In this document: in pieces, positions 43,475 to 52,769 of the stretch
Layout: every line of letters starts with the position of its first letter
Position numbering within the stretch: position 1 is the stretch's first letter
Assembly: GCF_900638305.1 (NCBI RefSeq)
Contig: NZ_LR134506.1
Span: 930,001-994,000 of the forward strand
Length of the DNA: 64,000 nucleotides
Direction of reading: 5' to 3'
From: Porphyromonas cangingivalis
GTDB taxonomy: Bacteria > Bacteroidota > Bacteroidia > Bacteroidales > Porphyromonadaceae
Made by a program: the position numbers and the translations under genes
The notes under the pieces: model-generated
The model's input: the letters and a program-made list of their open reading frames with translations, nothing else
Databases searched by the model: none
What the model was told of the DNA's origin: nothing

Positions 43475-44260
43475 ATGAATTTAGTAAGAGCAAAGAAAGC
43501 ACTCGGACAACACTTCCTCAAAGATCTCGACATAGCTGAACGCATAGCCATGTCGTTGGCCAATATATCCTTGCCCATCCTTGAGGTGGGACCTGGTATG
43601 GGTGTGCTCACCCAATACCTCATCGAGGCATATCCGGAAGTGAAGGTGGTGGAGATAGATACAGAGTCTGTGACATATCTTAACGAGCATTTCCCGTCTC
43701 TTCGTAAAGACATCATCGGTAAGGACTTTTTGAAAATGGACCTTCGCGAAGTCTTTGGTGGACGCCCGTTCATGGTGATCGGCAACTATCCATACAATAT
43801 CAGTTCGCAAATATTTTTCCACATCCTGGAGTACCGTGACCTCATCCCTGCCTGTGGAGGGATGCTCCAAAAAGAGGTGGCCATGCGTCTGGCTTCCCCC
43901 CCCGGGAATAAAGACTACGGCATACTCAGTGTGTTGCTCCGTGCTTGGTACGACATCGAGTATTTGTTTACTGTGGATGAGCACGTATTTACCCCTCCTC
44001 CCAAAGTCAAGAGCGGTGTCATTCGCCTCGTACGTAACCAACGCCAAGACTTGGGCTGTGATGAGCGTTTGTTCAAGAACATCGTCAAAACAACCTTCAA
44101 CAGGCGCAGAAAGACGATACGAAATTCGATCCGTCCGATCACAGGAGATGCCCCCTTACCGGAGACGCATCCATTGCTGGGCAAGAGGCCTGAGCAACTG
44201 GATGTCGAGGAGTTTGTCCAACTGGCTCACCTTGTGAGCGAAGTGCTTTCGAAAAACTAA
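43475..44260 (+). CDS. rsmA: 16S rRNA (adenine-1518/1519-N6) dimethyltransferase
   Basis: 261 residues (KsgA). It dimethylates two adenines in the last helix of 16S rRNA during 30S assembly. Motifs: KKALGQHFLKD at the start, AdoMet loop EVGPGMGVLT, the D-x-E motif VVEIDTES, catalytic NYPYNIS, and the basic TTFNRRRKTIRNS segment in the C-terminal domain. The tract C8 at 43897-43904 encodes SPP in frame. It is followed after 24 bases by mgtE. Confidence 0.97.
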   Translation: MNLVRAKKALGQHFLKDLDIAERIAMSLANISLPILEVGPGMGVLTQYLIEAYPEVKVVEIDTESVTYLNEHFPSLRKDIIGKDFLKMDLREVFGGRPFMVIGNYPYNISSQIFFHILEYRDLIPACGGMLQKEVAMRLASPPGNKDYGILSVLLRAWYDIEYLFTVDEHVFTPPPKVKSGVIRLVRNQRQDLGCDERLFKNIVKTTFNRRRKTIRNSIRPITGDAPLPETHPLLGKRPEQLDVEEFVQLAHLVSEVLSKN

Positions 44261-44284
44261 TAGCAGACATAGACAACATAGGGT

Positions 44285-45649
44285 ATGGCTGAATTCACAA
44301 AAGCTGAGATCGAACAGCTGAAACAATATATAGAAGACCGCAACGATGAGGCGGTGCGCAGGATGCTCGCAGAGATGCACCCAGCCGATATTGCGGAGAT
44401 CTTTGACGAACACTCGATCGAGGACACTATTTACCTCTATCGTCTCCTTGATGGCGATGCAGCCGCGGATGTCATCATGGAGCTTGACGAGGATGAGCGT
44501 CGTGATGTCCTTGAGAAGTTGACCAACGAAGAGATCGCAGAGACCTTCATCCTCAACATGGACACGGACGATGCGGTAGACCTCATGCGTGAACTGGACG
44601 AAGACCAGCAGGATGAGATCCTGTCGCATGTCTCCGATGTCGAGCAGGCAGGAGAGATCATCGACCTGCTTCGTTATGACGAAGGGACTGCCGGTGGTGC
44701 CATGCGTAAGGAAATGGTCGTCATCAACGAGAACTGGAGTATGCCTAAGTGTGTCGAGGAGATGCGACACCAAGCCGAAGAGTTGGACGAGCTCTATTAT
44801 ATCTATGTCGTTGATGATGAATACCGTCTCAAAGGGGTACTGCCGATCAAAAAGGTGATCACTAACCCTTCGGTCTCCAAGGTCAAGCACGTGATGGACA
44901 AGGATCCTATATCCATCGGTGTCGATGACCCCATCGAAGATGTGATCCAAGCCATCGAACGCTACGACCTTGTCGCCATCCCTGTCGTCGACAGCATAGG
45001 TCGTCTTGAGGGAGTCATCACTGTCGATGATGTCGTCGACGAGATGAGGGAACAACACGAGAAAGACTACCAACTCGCATCGGGTCTTACCCAAGATGTC
45101 GAGAGCTCGGATACCGTCATCCGTCAGACCGCAGCTCGCCTACCTTGGTTGCTCATCGGTATGCTCGGAGGGATAGGCAACTCTGTCATCCTCGGTGGAT
45201 ACGAGAGTATGTTTGCTGCCAACCCGACACTCCCCCTCTTCATCCCTCTCATCGGTGGCACCGGTGGCAATGTAGGCATACAGTCTTCGGCTATCGTTGT
45301 GCAAGGACTTGCAAACAACAGCATCAAAGACGGTGGGCTGTTCAGACTCTTGACAAAAGAACTTGCCGTATCGCTCATCAATGCGAGCATCATCAGCCTT
45401 GTTGTCTTTGTGTACAACTACTTCTACGTCAAAGATATTGTCGTGATGGCCTCCGTCTCGATCAGTCTCTTCTCTGTTGTCCTCTTCGCAAGTATCTTCG
45501 GCACCTTTGTGCCACTCATGTTGGACAAGCTCAACCTCGACCCTGCACGAGCGACAGGTCCTTTTATCACCATCACGAACGACCTCATAGGGATGTTCAT
45601 CTATATGCTTATCACCACCTTGCTCAATTCGTACCTAAATGTTGTCTAA
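44285..45649 (+). CDS. mgtE: magnesium transporter MgtE
   Basis: 454 residues. The cytosolic N domain (about 1-130) has MHPADIAEIFDE and LDEDERRDVLEKL repeats. A CBS pair follows (about 135-255; YVVDDEYRLKGVLPIKK, VVDSIGRLEGVITVDDVVDE), which senses Mg2+, then five transmembrane helices with GGTGGNVGIQSSA, the ion-path signature, and DPARATGPFITITNDLIG. The channel closes at high Mg2+. The length is normal. It overlaps the next gene by 11 bases. Confidence 0.96.
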   Translation: MAEFTKAEIEQLKQYIEDRNDEAVRRMLAEMHPADIAEIFDEHSIEDTIYLYRLLDGDAAADVIMELDEDERRDVLEKLTNEEIAETFILNMDTDDAVDLMRELDEDQQDEILSHVSDVEQAGEIIDLLRYDEGTAGGAMRKEMVVINENWSMPKCVEEMRHQAEELDELYYIYVVDDEYRLKGVLPIKKVITNPSVSKVKHVMDKDPISIGVDDPIEDVIQAIERYDLVAIPVVDSIGRLEGVITVDDVVDEMREQHEKDYQLASGLTQDVESSDTVIRQTAARLPWLLIGMLGGIGNSVILGGYESMFAANPTLPLFIPLIGGTGGNVGIQSSAIVVQGLANNSIKDGGLFRLLTKELAVSLINASIISLVVFVYNYFYVKDIVVMASVSISLFSVVLFASIFGTFVPLMLDKLNLDPARATGPFITITNDLIGMFIYMLITTLLNSYLNVV

Positions 45650-47171
45650 AGCTACCCACCTCGGTATCGTCATTTTAATGATCCTGGCACTCTTTTCATG
45701 CCGAAGCCGAAAGGATTTTATCGAACGCCAAGCGTCCAAATCATACAAAGCCGAATACATCCCAAAGAAGCACGAGATGCGAGCGGCTTGGCTTCCGACA
45801 GTCTTCCGAAGTGAGTATGCACAGATGACACCCGAGCAGATGAAAGCCGACTTCGTGCGCAAGCTCGATCAACTTCAAAGCATAGGATTCAACACTATCA
45901 TCTTCCAGATCCGCCCAGAGAGCGATGCTTGGTATCGGAGTGATCTCGAGCCATGGAGTCGTTTTCTGACAGGGGTACAAGGTAACGCTCCTCAACCCGA
46001 ATGGGATCCTATGGCTTTTCTTATCGAAGAATGCCACAAGAGGTGTATGGAGTTCCATGCATGGATCAATCCCTATAGAGCAGCCACCGGTGCAAACAAC
46101 CAACTCTCTTATCTACACCCTTATCATCGACACCCAACATGGTTCTTGAAGTACAATAACCAGTTGTTGTATAACCCCGGACTTGAGGAGTGTCGAGAGT
46201 ACATCTGCCTTGTCGTCGGAGACATTGTCAGACGTTATGACATCGATGCCATACACATGGATGATTACTTTTATCCTTATCCTGTGGCAGGTGTTCCCTT
46301 CCCTGATGCAGAGACATTCAGACGTCATCCGAGAGGCTTTTCGGACATCAACGAGTGGCGACGGGACAACGTAAACAAACTTATCGAAGAGATCAAAGCA
46401 ACCATCGATGCCCACAAGCCGCACGTCCGATTTGGGATAAGCCCCTTCGGCATCTACCGCAACCAAAAGAACTGGTCCAAGGGCTCTCGCACCAACGGTC
46501 TTCAGAATTATGACGAACTCTTTGCCGATGTCCTGCTTTGGGACAAGATGGGCTGGGTCGACTACATCATGCCACAGCTCTATTGGGAGATGGGGCACAA
46601 GGCCGCAGATTATACCGAGCTGGCCTATTGGTGGCAAAAGCACCTCACGAAGGCACACTATTATATCGGTCAGAGTGTCGAACGCACGATGAAAGTCAAT
46701 GAGCTTCACCCTAAGTTGGTCATCGCCCATGACACCTCCCACGGTGTAGCCATGTGGCCTGCGGATGAGATATTTAAAGACTTCAAGGGCATTGTCAGAC
46801 AGCTCCGAGATGTGTATTGGTCACATCCGGCACTTACACCATCTTATGAAGGCATATCCTTGGGTGCCCACAGACCCGAGCCCGTTCAATCTGTTTGGAT
46901 CGAAAAGGAAGAAGACGGAAGATACCTCAAGTGGCGCACACCTCTCTACGAAGGAGGAGCAGAGACAAAGTATTATGTCGTCTACGCATATGATCGTAGT
47001 CGCAGGGACACCAACGGAGCTTCGCCCGAAGACATTGTTGCCATCACGCAACACCCATTCTACAAATTGCCGGTACTCAACGGCAAGACAAAGGTCAGTT
47101 ACTTCGTTACTCAAGTCAATCGGTACAATGCCGAGAGTCCGATGAGTAAACGAGTCAAGGCCGTCATCTAA
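45639..47171 (+). CDS. GH10-like (DUF187/YngK) glycoside hydrolase family lipoprotein
   Basis: 510 residues. A lipoprotein signal (LMILALFSC) is followed by MRAAWLPTVFRSE, the family start, and the TIM barrel: NTIIFQIRPESDAWYRSDLE, MEFHAWINPYRA, DIDAIHMDDYFYPYP (Asp in the usual catalytic region), RFGISPFGIYRNQK and VDYIMPQLYWE. The C-terminal FN3-like module is at about 410-510. Proteins of this kind are thought to cleave peptidoglycan-related or other glycans in the envelope; the substrate is unproven. It overlaps mgtE by 11 bases and lies 18 bases before ispG. Confidence 0.9.
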   Translation: MLSKATHLGIVILMILALFSCRSRKDFIERQASKSYKAEYIPKKHEMRAAWLPTVFRSEYAQMTPEQMKADFVRKLDQLQSIGFNTIIFQIRPESDAWYRSDLEPWSRFLTGVQGNAPQPEWDPMAFLIEECHKRCMEFHAWINPYRAATGANNQLSYLHPYHRHPTWFLKYNNQLLYNPGLEECREYICLVVGDIVRRYDIDAIHMDDYFYPYPVAGVPFPDAETFRRHPRGFSDINEWRRDNVNKLIEEIKATIDAHKPHVRFGISPFGIYRNQKNWSKGSRTNGLQNYDELFADVLLWDKMGWVDYIMPQLYWEMGHKAADYTELAYWWQKHLTKAHYYIGQSVERTMKVNELHPKLVIAHDTSHGVAMWPADEIFKDFKGIVRQLRDVYWSHPALTPSYEGISLGAHRPEPVQSVWIEKEEDGRYLKWRTPLYEGGAETKYYVVYAYDRSRRDTNGASPEDIVAITQHPFYKLPVLNGKTKVSYFVTQVNRYNAESPMSKRVKAVI

Positions 47172-47189
47172 ATTCCTTTACAAAACTCA

Positions 47190-48914
47190 ATGAACAGAAA
47201 TACTAAAGTTTACGCTTATCACCGTCGCAAGACCCATCCCGTCAAGGTCGGAGGAGTCATCATCGGCGGTGATGCACCCATCGTCGTACAGTCGATGACC
47301 AATGTCAATACGAATGACATCGAAGCCGGGATAGCACAGACAAAGAGAATCGTCGAAGCAGGCGGAGCCATCGTCCGTTTCACAGCACAAGGCACACGCG
47401 AAGCCAAGGCACTTGCCGAAGTACGAGCAGGACTCAATACCGAAGGGATACACGTTCCCTTGGTTGCAGATATTCACTTCAATCCACAAGCAGCCTATGA
47501 GGCTGCCAAGCACATCGAAAAGGTTCGTATCAATCCCGGCAACTTCTATGACCCTGCACGAAAGTTCAAGACCATAGACTATACCGACGCTGAGTATGCT
47601 CAAGAGGTCGAAGGACTTCAGAAGTCCTTTGCCGAGTTTTTGGCACATTGCAAAGAACACGATACCGCCATACGCATCGGTGTCAATCACGGCTCACTCT
47701 CCGACCGCATTATGAGCCGTTACGGAGATACTCCCGAAGGCATGGTGGAGAGTTGCATGGAATTTCTTCAGGTCTGTGTCGCACAAAGTTTTTCAGATGT
47801 CGTCATCTCCATAAAAGCCTCCAACACCACTGTCATGACCACAACCGTACGCCTCCTCTGTGATCGTATGGCACAGTTGGGAATGACCTTTCCACTGCAC
47901 CTCGGCGTGACCGAGGCCGGCGATGGAGAAGACGGTCGTGTCAAGAGCGCGACCGGTATCGGTTCACTTCTTGCCGATGGCATGGGTGATACCATCCGTG
48001 TCTCTCTCAGTGAAGCTCCCGAGGCAGAGATCCCCGTCGGTCGCCTTCTCGTGGAGTGTGTCACGGAGCAGGCCAACGCTCCGGCGGTCACATTCGGCTC
48101 GCCGGGAGAGGGGACACGCTCGGTCGAACTCTTTAATGGGCACCCCACTCCCATTGTGATGGCAAAGGCAACTCCCGAACTCAACGGTCTGAAAGCGGAC
48201 GAGCGTCCCGACTTCATCATCCTTTCGGACCAAGACCACCCTGACGAATATCCTGAATATCGTTGTCTCTCTCTCAAAGATCTCGTGATCATCAAGGATG
48301 TAGATCTCCTTGCAGATCCTTCAAGTGTCCAAAACTTGTCTGAGGACAAGTTTCCGGTCATCGAGATCACTCATCCCAATATCCCTGATGTACTGAAATC
48401 CATCGGAGAAGTTGCACCACGACCTTATGTCATCAAGCTGAGTACATCTGCTCCGGCCCACGAAGTACCCGTACGTATGGGATACTATCTCGGAGGGACG
48501 CTCCTAAGGGGCGAGTGCGCAGGTCTATGGCTCGAAGCTCCATCGATGACAGCCATCGACCTCGTTCGACTCTCCTTCGGCCTGCTACAGTCTACCCGTC
48601 GCAGGATCACGAGGACCGAATACATCTCATGTCCCGGCTGTGGTCGCACACTCTTCGACCTCCAAGAGACCGTGGCACGAGTCAAGGCAGCCACAGGCCA
48701 CCTCAAAGGTCTGAAGATCGGAGTGATGGGGTGTATCGTCAATGGCCCGGGCGAGATGGCAGATGCCGACTATGGTTATGTCGGCTCTTCTCCCGGTGAC
48801 ATCGATCTCTATAAAGGCAAAGAGTGCGTGGCTCGCAAGATCCCTCAGGCCGAAGCTGTAGACAGACTCATCGATCTGATACGCTCTCACGGCGACTGGG
48901 TCGATCCGGAGTAG
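47190..48914 (+). CDS. ispG: 4-hydroxy-3-methylbut-2-enyl-diphosphate synthase, long form
   Basis: 574 residues (GcpE). Reduces ME-cPP to HMBPP in the non-mevalonate pathway. The TIM-barrel half has VQSMTNVNTNDIEAGIAQ and PLVADIHFNP; the C-terminal half has the [4Fe-4S] ligands Cys481 and Cys484 (CPGC), Cys515 (GCIVNGPGE) and Glu522. Between the halves is the long insert typical of Bacteroidetes and plant forms, where proteobacterial IspG has about 370 residues. The frame is continuous. It lies 18 bases after the GH10-like gene. Confidence 0.96.
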   Translation: MNRNTKVYAYHRRKTHPVKVGGVIIGGDAPIVVQSMTNVNTNDIEAGIAQTKRIVEAGGAIVRFTAQGTREAKALAEVRAGLNTEGIHVPLVADIHFNPQAAYEAAKHIEKVRINPGNFYDPARKFKTIDYTDAEYAQEVEGLQKSFAEFLAHCKEHDTAIRIGVNHGSLSDRIMSRYGDTPEGMVESCMEFLQVCVAQSFSDVVISIKASNTTVMTTTVRLLCDRMAQLGMTFPLHLGVTEAGDGEDGRVKSATGIGSLLADGMGDTIRVSLSEAPEAEIPVGRLLVECVTEQANAPAVTFGSPGEGTRSVELFNGHPTPIVMAKATPELNGLKADERPDFIILSDQDHPDEYPEYRCLSLKDLVIIKDVDLLADPSSVQNLSEDKFPVIEITHPNIPDVLKSIGEVAPRPYVIKLSTSAPAHEVPVRMGYYLGGTLLRGECAGLWLEAPSMTAIDLVRLSFGLLQSTRRRITRTEYISCPGCGRTLFDLQETVARVKAATGHLKGLKIGVMGCIVNGPGEMADADYGYVGSSPGDIDLYKGKECVARKIPQAEAVDRLIDLIRSHGDWVDPE

Positions 48915-48981
48915 ATCCCACATCTGCGCAGTCACAGTCGGAGCTGTACAAATCCCTGACCGAGTCACCGAACGGTATTTT

Positions 48982-49704
48982 TCAGTAAGATAGTCCTCTC
49001 AATACTATCTCGTCCCCATTGCTTCCCGAAACAGTGGGGACAATGTTTATAACTCCCTCTGTCAGACAATAAGGGACAGCACCCTCTTTGCCCACACGTG
49101 CCATACGGGCGAAGTGATCGGAGCCCATGATGTAGTCCAACGGACGTTCTCTGTGAAGCTCCCACAGCTCTGCCATCATCCGCCCCGCATCGCTTGCGAT
49201 GGAGTGAGACTGTGCGAGTCTCTGTACTAAAGCTCCGGCAAAGAATGCATCTTCGAGACAAAACTTCCCCTGCCATCCGGCACAGACACAGAGCACATCC
49301 CTACCCCCACATGCACGGACAACGGCATCGATGTTGAGGAAGCCACCGATGATGACCTCATGACCAAGATCGAGACAACGACGAATGGTCTTTGTACCAT
49401 TTGTCGTCGTGAAATAGATATCCTGACCACCGACCTTCTCTGCCGTGTATTCTCCGGGGTCGTTACCAAACATCGCAAAATCGCACCTCAACACATTACG
49501 CTCCGCACCGACCAGAGCTCCGGCATGAGCCTTTTTCTGTGCCGTTTTAATATCCGCCAAAGGGTAGATCCTCCTTGCGCCATTGGCAAAAGCAGTGATG
49601 ATTGTAGACGACGCTCTCAGCACGTCTATGACGATGCAGAGGACAGGCTTGGAGGAGTAAGTTTCAATGAGTTCAGGAGAGAGGACAATATCTACTGTAT
49701 TCAT
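48982..49704 (-). CDS. 2-phosphosulfolactate phosphatase (ComB) family protein
   Basis: 240 residues from ATG 49704; a GTG two codons upstream is also possible. The family motifs are VIDVLRASSTIITAFANGA near the start, GERNVL-like AERNVLRCDFAMFGNDPGEYT, TTNGTKTIRRC and CAGWQGKFCLEDAFFAGALV. ComB hydrolyses 2-phosphosulfolactate in coenzyme M synthesis in methanogens; in bacteria without coenzyme M the true substrate is not known. It faces ispG across 67 bases. Confidence 0.88.
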   Translation of the reverse strand: MNTVDIVLSPELIETYSSKPVLCIVIDVLRASSTIITAFANGARRIYPLADIKTAQKKAHAGALVGAERNVLRCDFAMFGNDPGEYTAEKVGGQDIYFTTTNGTKTIRRCLDLGHEVIIGGFLNIDAVVRACGGRDVLCVCAGWQGKFCLEDAFFAGALVQRLAQSHSIASDAGRMMAELWELHRERPLDYIMGSDHFARMARVGKEGAVPYCLTEGVINIVPTVSGSNGDEIVLRGLSY

Positions 49705-49786
49705 ATACACAAGGGTGTGTTGGTGTCTGAAGTTACGGAGATGATTACAAGTCGCGCCAATTAATATATTTCAACGACAGACCTAC

Positions 49787-51265
49787 TTATCGTCCCACCT
49801 GAGCCATCTCAAGACCAAGTGCAGGTGCGAAGGTATCCAAGAGAATACCCTCAAAGACCTTTCTCATCTCTGAGTGACGCAGTGTGAAGTTGTTCGCCAT
49901 CAGGGTTACTGTATACACCTTACCATCAGGAATTATAATATAGCCCGTATAGGCGATGACATTTTTAATCGATCCACTTTTGAGATAAGCTCGCCCGGCA
50001 AGCGGTGTTCCTTTGAGAAATGACGTCACCGTACCCTCTTTGCCTGCCATCGGAAGGGTCGTCATAAACAGATGTGTACTGTCACCACGGTAGACCTTCC
50101 CAAGAAGTGAAGAGAGGTAATTGGCGGTCACCTTATTTTCGGGCGAAAGTCCGGAGCCATCGAAGACATTGATCTCCTTGCCCGACAAGCCTCGTCCTTG
50201 CCAGTAGAGCCCGGACTGATGGAGAGCCGTCTGGGTAGGATTATGTCCCTCGATTGCGACCTTCCCGACCCAAGTGCAACGCAACAAGGATTCTGCATAG
50301 AGATTGATGCTGTGCACATTGGTGAGGCGAGCAAGCTCCATCATCGTAGGAGAGAGATGCTCATAAAGAAGTACCTTGTCTACGTCGGGGAGGAGTCCAG
50401 AGGTGCGACTTTCGCCTTGAATGGATATCCCCTTCTTCTTCAAGGTCATCGCAAGATACTGAGCAAAGAAGAGAGGCGGATCAGGGATGTCGCCCCTGAT
50501 GTGCCACTGTTTGACACCAGCAGGATAGATACCTGTAATGAGATGCACCTGTTCACCGGACGAAGGACGGGCAATATACAAAGAGTCTGTCTTACGGGAT
50601 TTAGAGATGACATAACTCCTCTTCAGTTTAAGTCCGGGGACAGAGGGGGTGTGAGTGAACTTACGACCGTAATCGGTGAAGATGACATTGTAACTATTGT
50701 CAAAAAGGTTGAGGGCGTAGGCCCCCGCAGCATAATGATTGCCCATATCGTAGTGCAGCCAGCGAGGATTGAGCCCTTGGTGATCGAAGGATTTGGGAGA
50801 GAGTGCAATGATGTTCCCCTTGATCTTCTTGACCCCTTTAGCGGTCAAAGCGTGTGCGACATTATTGAAGAAGGAGTCAGCCGAAGTGTCCTTGAGATGA
50901 CGAGATCCTATCGAAGGATCACCTTCGCCGACGATCAACACATCACCCGACAGCACACCCTCCGAGATGACACCTGTCGTATAGAGCTTGGTCGAAAGAC
51001 GGGTCTCGGGCGAGACACACTCCAGGGCTGTGGCCGTGGTGAGGACTTTGAGGGTGCTGGCAGGGGTCATCAGATAGGACGAACGTATATCGACAAGGGA
51101 TTCGCCCGTCTCGGCATCTTGGACACACAGAGACCAAAAGACATTTTTGAGCACTTCGGGCTCCATGGGGGTACGCACATTTTGTGCCACAATCATGGAG
51201 GGGGTGAAGAGAGCCAAAAGAAATAGAAATCGTTTGGCTACAGTGCTGTGTGTGAGATTTATCAT
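49787..51265 (-). CDS. dacB: D-alanyl-D-alanine carboxypeptidase/endopeptidase (PBP4 type, S13)
   Basis: 492 residues with signal peptide ending SMIVAQ. Active-site motifs: Ser70-x-x-Lys73 (MTPASTLKV), Ser319-x-Asn321 (VHSINLYAES) and Lys429-Ser-Gly431 (YLKSGSIKN). The large insert between motifs 1 and 2 is as in class C PBP4. It trims or cleaves peptidoglycan cross-links in the periplasm. It is divergent from the AI-2E family gene, with overlapping promoters between. Confidence 0.95.
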   Translation of the reverse strand: MINLTHSTVAKRFLFLLALFTPSMIVAQNVRTPMEPEVLKNVFWSLCVQDAETGESLVDIRSSYLMTPASTLKVLTTATALECVSPETRLSTKLYTTGVISEGVLSGDVLIVGEGDPSIGSRHLKDTSADSFFNNVAHALTAKGVKKIKGNIIALSPKSFDHQGLNPRWLHYDMGNHYAAGAYALNLFDNSYNVIFTDYGRKFTHTPSVPGLKLKRSYVISKSRKTDSLYIARPSSGEQVHLITGIYPAGVKQWHIRGDIPDPPLFFAQYLAMTLKKKGISIQGESRTSGLLPDVDKVLLYEHLSPTMMELARLTNVHSINLYAESLLRCTWVGKVAIEGHNPTQTALHQSGLYWQGRGLSGKEINVFDGSGLSPENKVTANYLSSLLGKVYRGDSTHLFMTTLPMAGKEGTVTSFLKGTPLAGRAYLKSGSIKNVIAYTGYIIIPDGKVYTVTLMANNFTLRHSEMRKVFEGILLDTFAPALGLEMAQVGR

Positions 51266-51276
51266 ATTATTTTGTG

Positions 51277-51337
51277 TATCTTTGTTTGAAGCGACCTATG
51301 CTGTGCTATACAAGAGACAGCTATGTCCACAAAGATA
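51277..51337. promoter_or_regulatory. overlapping divergent -7 boxes for dacB and the AI-2E family gene
   Basis: TATCTTTG on the plus strand at 51277-51284 would serve the AI-2E family gene. TATCTTTG on the minus strand at 51337-51330 would serve dacB. Each points across the other, so the two 5' leaders would overlap by about 30 bases. -33 elements are not clear. Confidence 0.45.
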
Positions 51338-51347
51338 TTGATAATTG

Positions 51348-52532
51348 ATGACAGTAATGAAAGATTTTTTCACCAAACCCTTCACACTGGATCGTATAGC
51401 ACGCATCGTCATCTCTGTGCTCATCGTCATCCTGATCGCATACGTTGTACGTGAGCTCATGCCGATTCTCCTACCCTTTGGGTTAGCATGGTTGGTGGCT
51501 TATATGCTGATGCCCGTAGTCCTGTTTTTCCAAAAGAAACTAAAGTTCAAAAGCCGTATATTGTCGATCCTCACCGTTCTCTTTTTGCTTATCTCGATCG
51601 TCACGGGCATTGTCCTTCTCCTGCTTCCTTCGATCAAAGAAGAGGTCAGCAAGGGCTGGGAGCTTATATCGTTTTATGCCAGCTCTGAGGCTCTGCTGAA
51701 CATCTTACCCGAGAGTCTGAGGACTCGAATACTCGAATACACGGACATAGAGTCGTTCCTGACGGAGTTCAACCTCGAAAGCGTCCTCGATACGGCACGA
51801 CAGTTTGTGACCAAGTCGTGGAGCCTGCTTATGAGTACCTTCTCATTCTTGATGGGGCTATTCGTGATCTTCCTCTTTGTACTATATCTCATCTTCATCT
51901 TGAATGACTATGAGTCACTCAACAAAGGTATCTTCCACCTGATGCCGAAGAAGACACACCCCTTCGTCAGCGAAGCCATAGACAATGTCGAGTACTATGT
52001 CAACAACTATTTCAAAGGGCAGTCGCTCATCGCCCTCTGTGTCGGTGTACTGCTGGCCATAGGCTTCAAGATCATAGGCCTCCCTATGGGGATCTCGATC
52101 GGGCTTCTGATCGGAGTCTTCAATCTCATCCCTTATATGCAGACACTTGGACTCATTCCGATAATACTGGCGTCTCTATTGAAAGCGGCAGATGCCGATC
52201 AGAACTTCTTTGTTGTCCTTCTCCTCTCGCTGGGCGTACTCGGTCTGGTACAAGTGATCCAAGACACAGTACTTGTCCCAAAGATCCTCGGTAAGACAAT
52301 GGGCATGAAGCCTGCTGTCATCCTTCTCTCCCTCTCGGTATGGGGATCGCTCCTCGGTGTCATAGGGATGCTCTTTGCACTCCCACTTACGATGATCATC
52401 TACACTTATCACATGAAATACATCGTGGGTGAGCCCATCGAAAAGGGGGGACTCATCGAGCCTGCAAAGGAGTCCAAACTAAAAAAGTGGATCACAACCA
52501 AGTCCAAGGAAAAGGCTCAAATCGAAGAGTGA
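51348..52532 (+). CDS. AI-2E family transporter (TqsA/YdiK/PerM type)
   Basis: 394 residues from ATG 51348; a TTG one codon earlier and another ATG at 51357 are alternatives. Eight predicted helices: an N-terminal pair (ARIVISVLIVILIAYVVREL, LPFGLAWLVAYMLMPVV), a long helical periplasmic section (about 95-165), then YYVNNYFKGQSLIALCVGVL and GLPMGISIGLLIGVFNLIPY, a family signature, then PKILGKTMGMKPAVILLSL. Despite its name, many family members export other solutes or Na+. The C-terminal tail is basic. Confidence 0.9.
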   Translation: MTVMKDFFTKPFTLDRIARIVISVLIVILIAYVVRELMPILLPFGLAWLVAYMLMPVVLFFQKKLKFKSRILSILTVLFLLISIVTGIVLLLLPSIKEEVSKGWELISFYASSEALLNILPESLRTRILEYTDIESFLTEFNLESVLDTARQFVTKSWSLLMSTFSFLMGLFVIFLFVLYLIFILNDYESLNKGIFHLMPKKTHPFVSEAIDNVEYYVNNYFKGQSLIALCVGVLLAIGFKIIGLPMGISIGLLIGVFNLIPYMQTLGLIPIILASLLKAADADQNFFVVLLLSLGVLGLVQVIQDTVLVPKILGKTMGMKPAVILLSLSVWGSLLGVIGMLFALPLTMIIYTYHMKYIVGEPIEKGGLIEPAKESKLKKWITTKSKEKAQIEE

Positions 52533-52717
52533 TTTTGACCGGTGATCAGAACCCAAAGAGTTTGTAAATTCTACAAAACCGCATCGAATGTTTGCATATA
52601 TGATCTACTTATAACGGAAGCGAGACACCCTCCCATGAGCTCATCAAAACTGATGCAAATATCTGGTAGAGATGATAATTTAGATCAAAACAATAGTCGA
52701 TAAAGACAAAATATCTT

Positions 52718-52725
52718 TATCTTTG
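52718..52725 (+). promoter_or_regulatory. -7 box of the TlpA-like gene
   Basis: TATCTTTG, 45 bases before the start codon. No clear -33 element in the AT-rich sequence upstream. Confidence 0.6.
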
Positions 52726-52769
52726 CGGTGTAAATACAACAAACAATTACTCACAACGAGATTAAAATC

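Noticed and set aside
44156-45094. 312-codon minus-strand open frame opposite mgtE
   Set aside because: It overlaps mgtE and rsmA, which carry full family motifs; the translation is Asp/His/Leu-biased shadow sequence.
50198-51226. 342-codon plus-strand open frame opposite dacB
   Set aside because: dacB has all three penicillin-binding motifs in the other strand; this frame has none.
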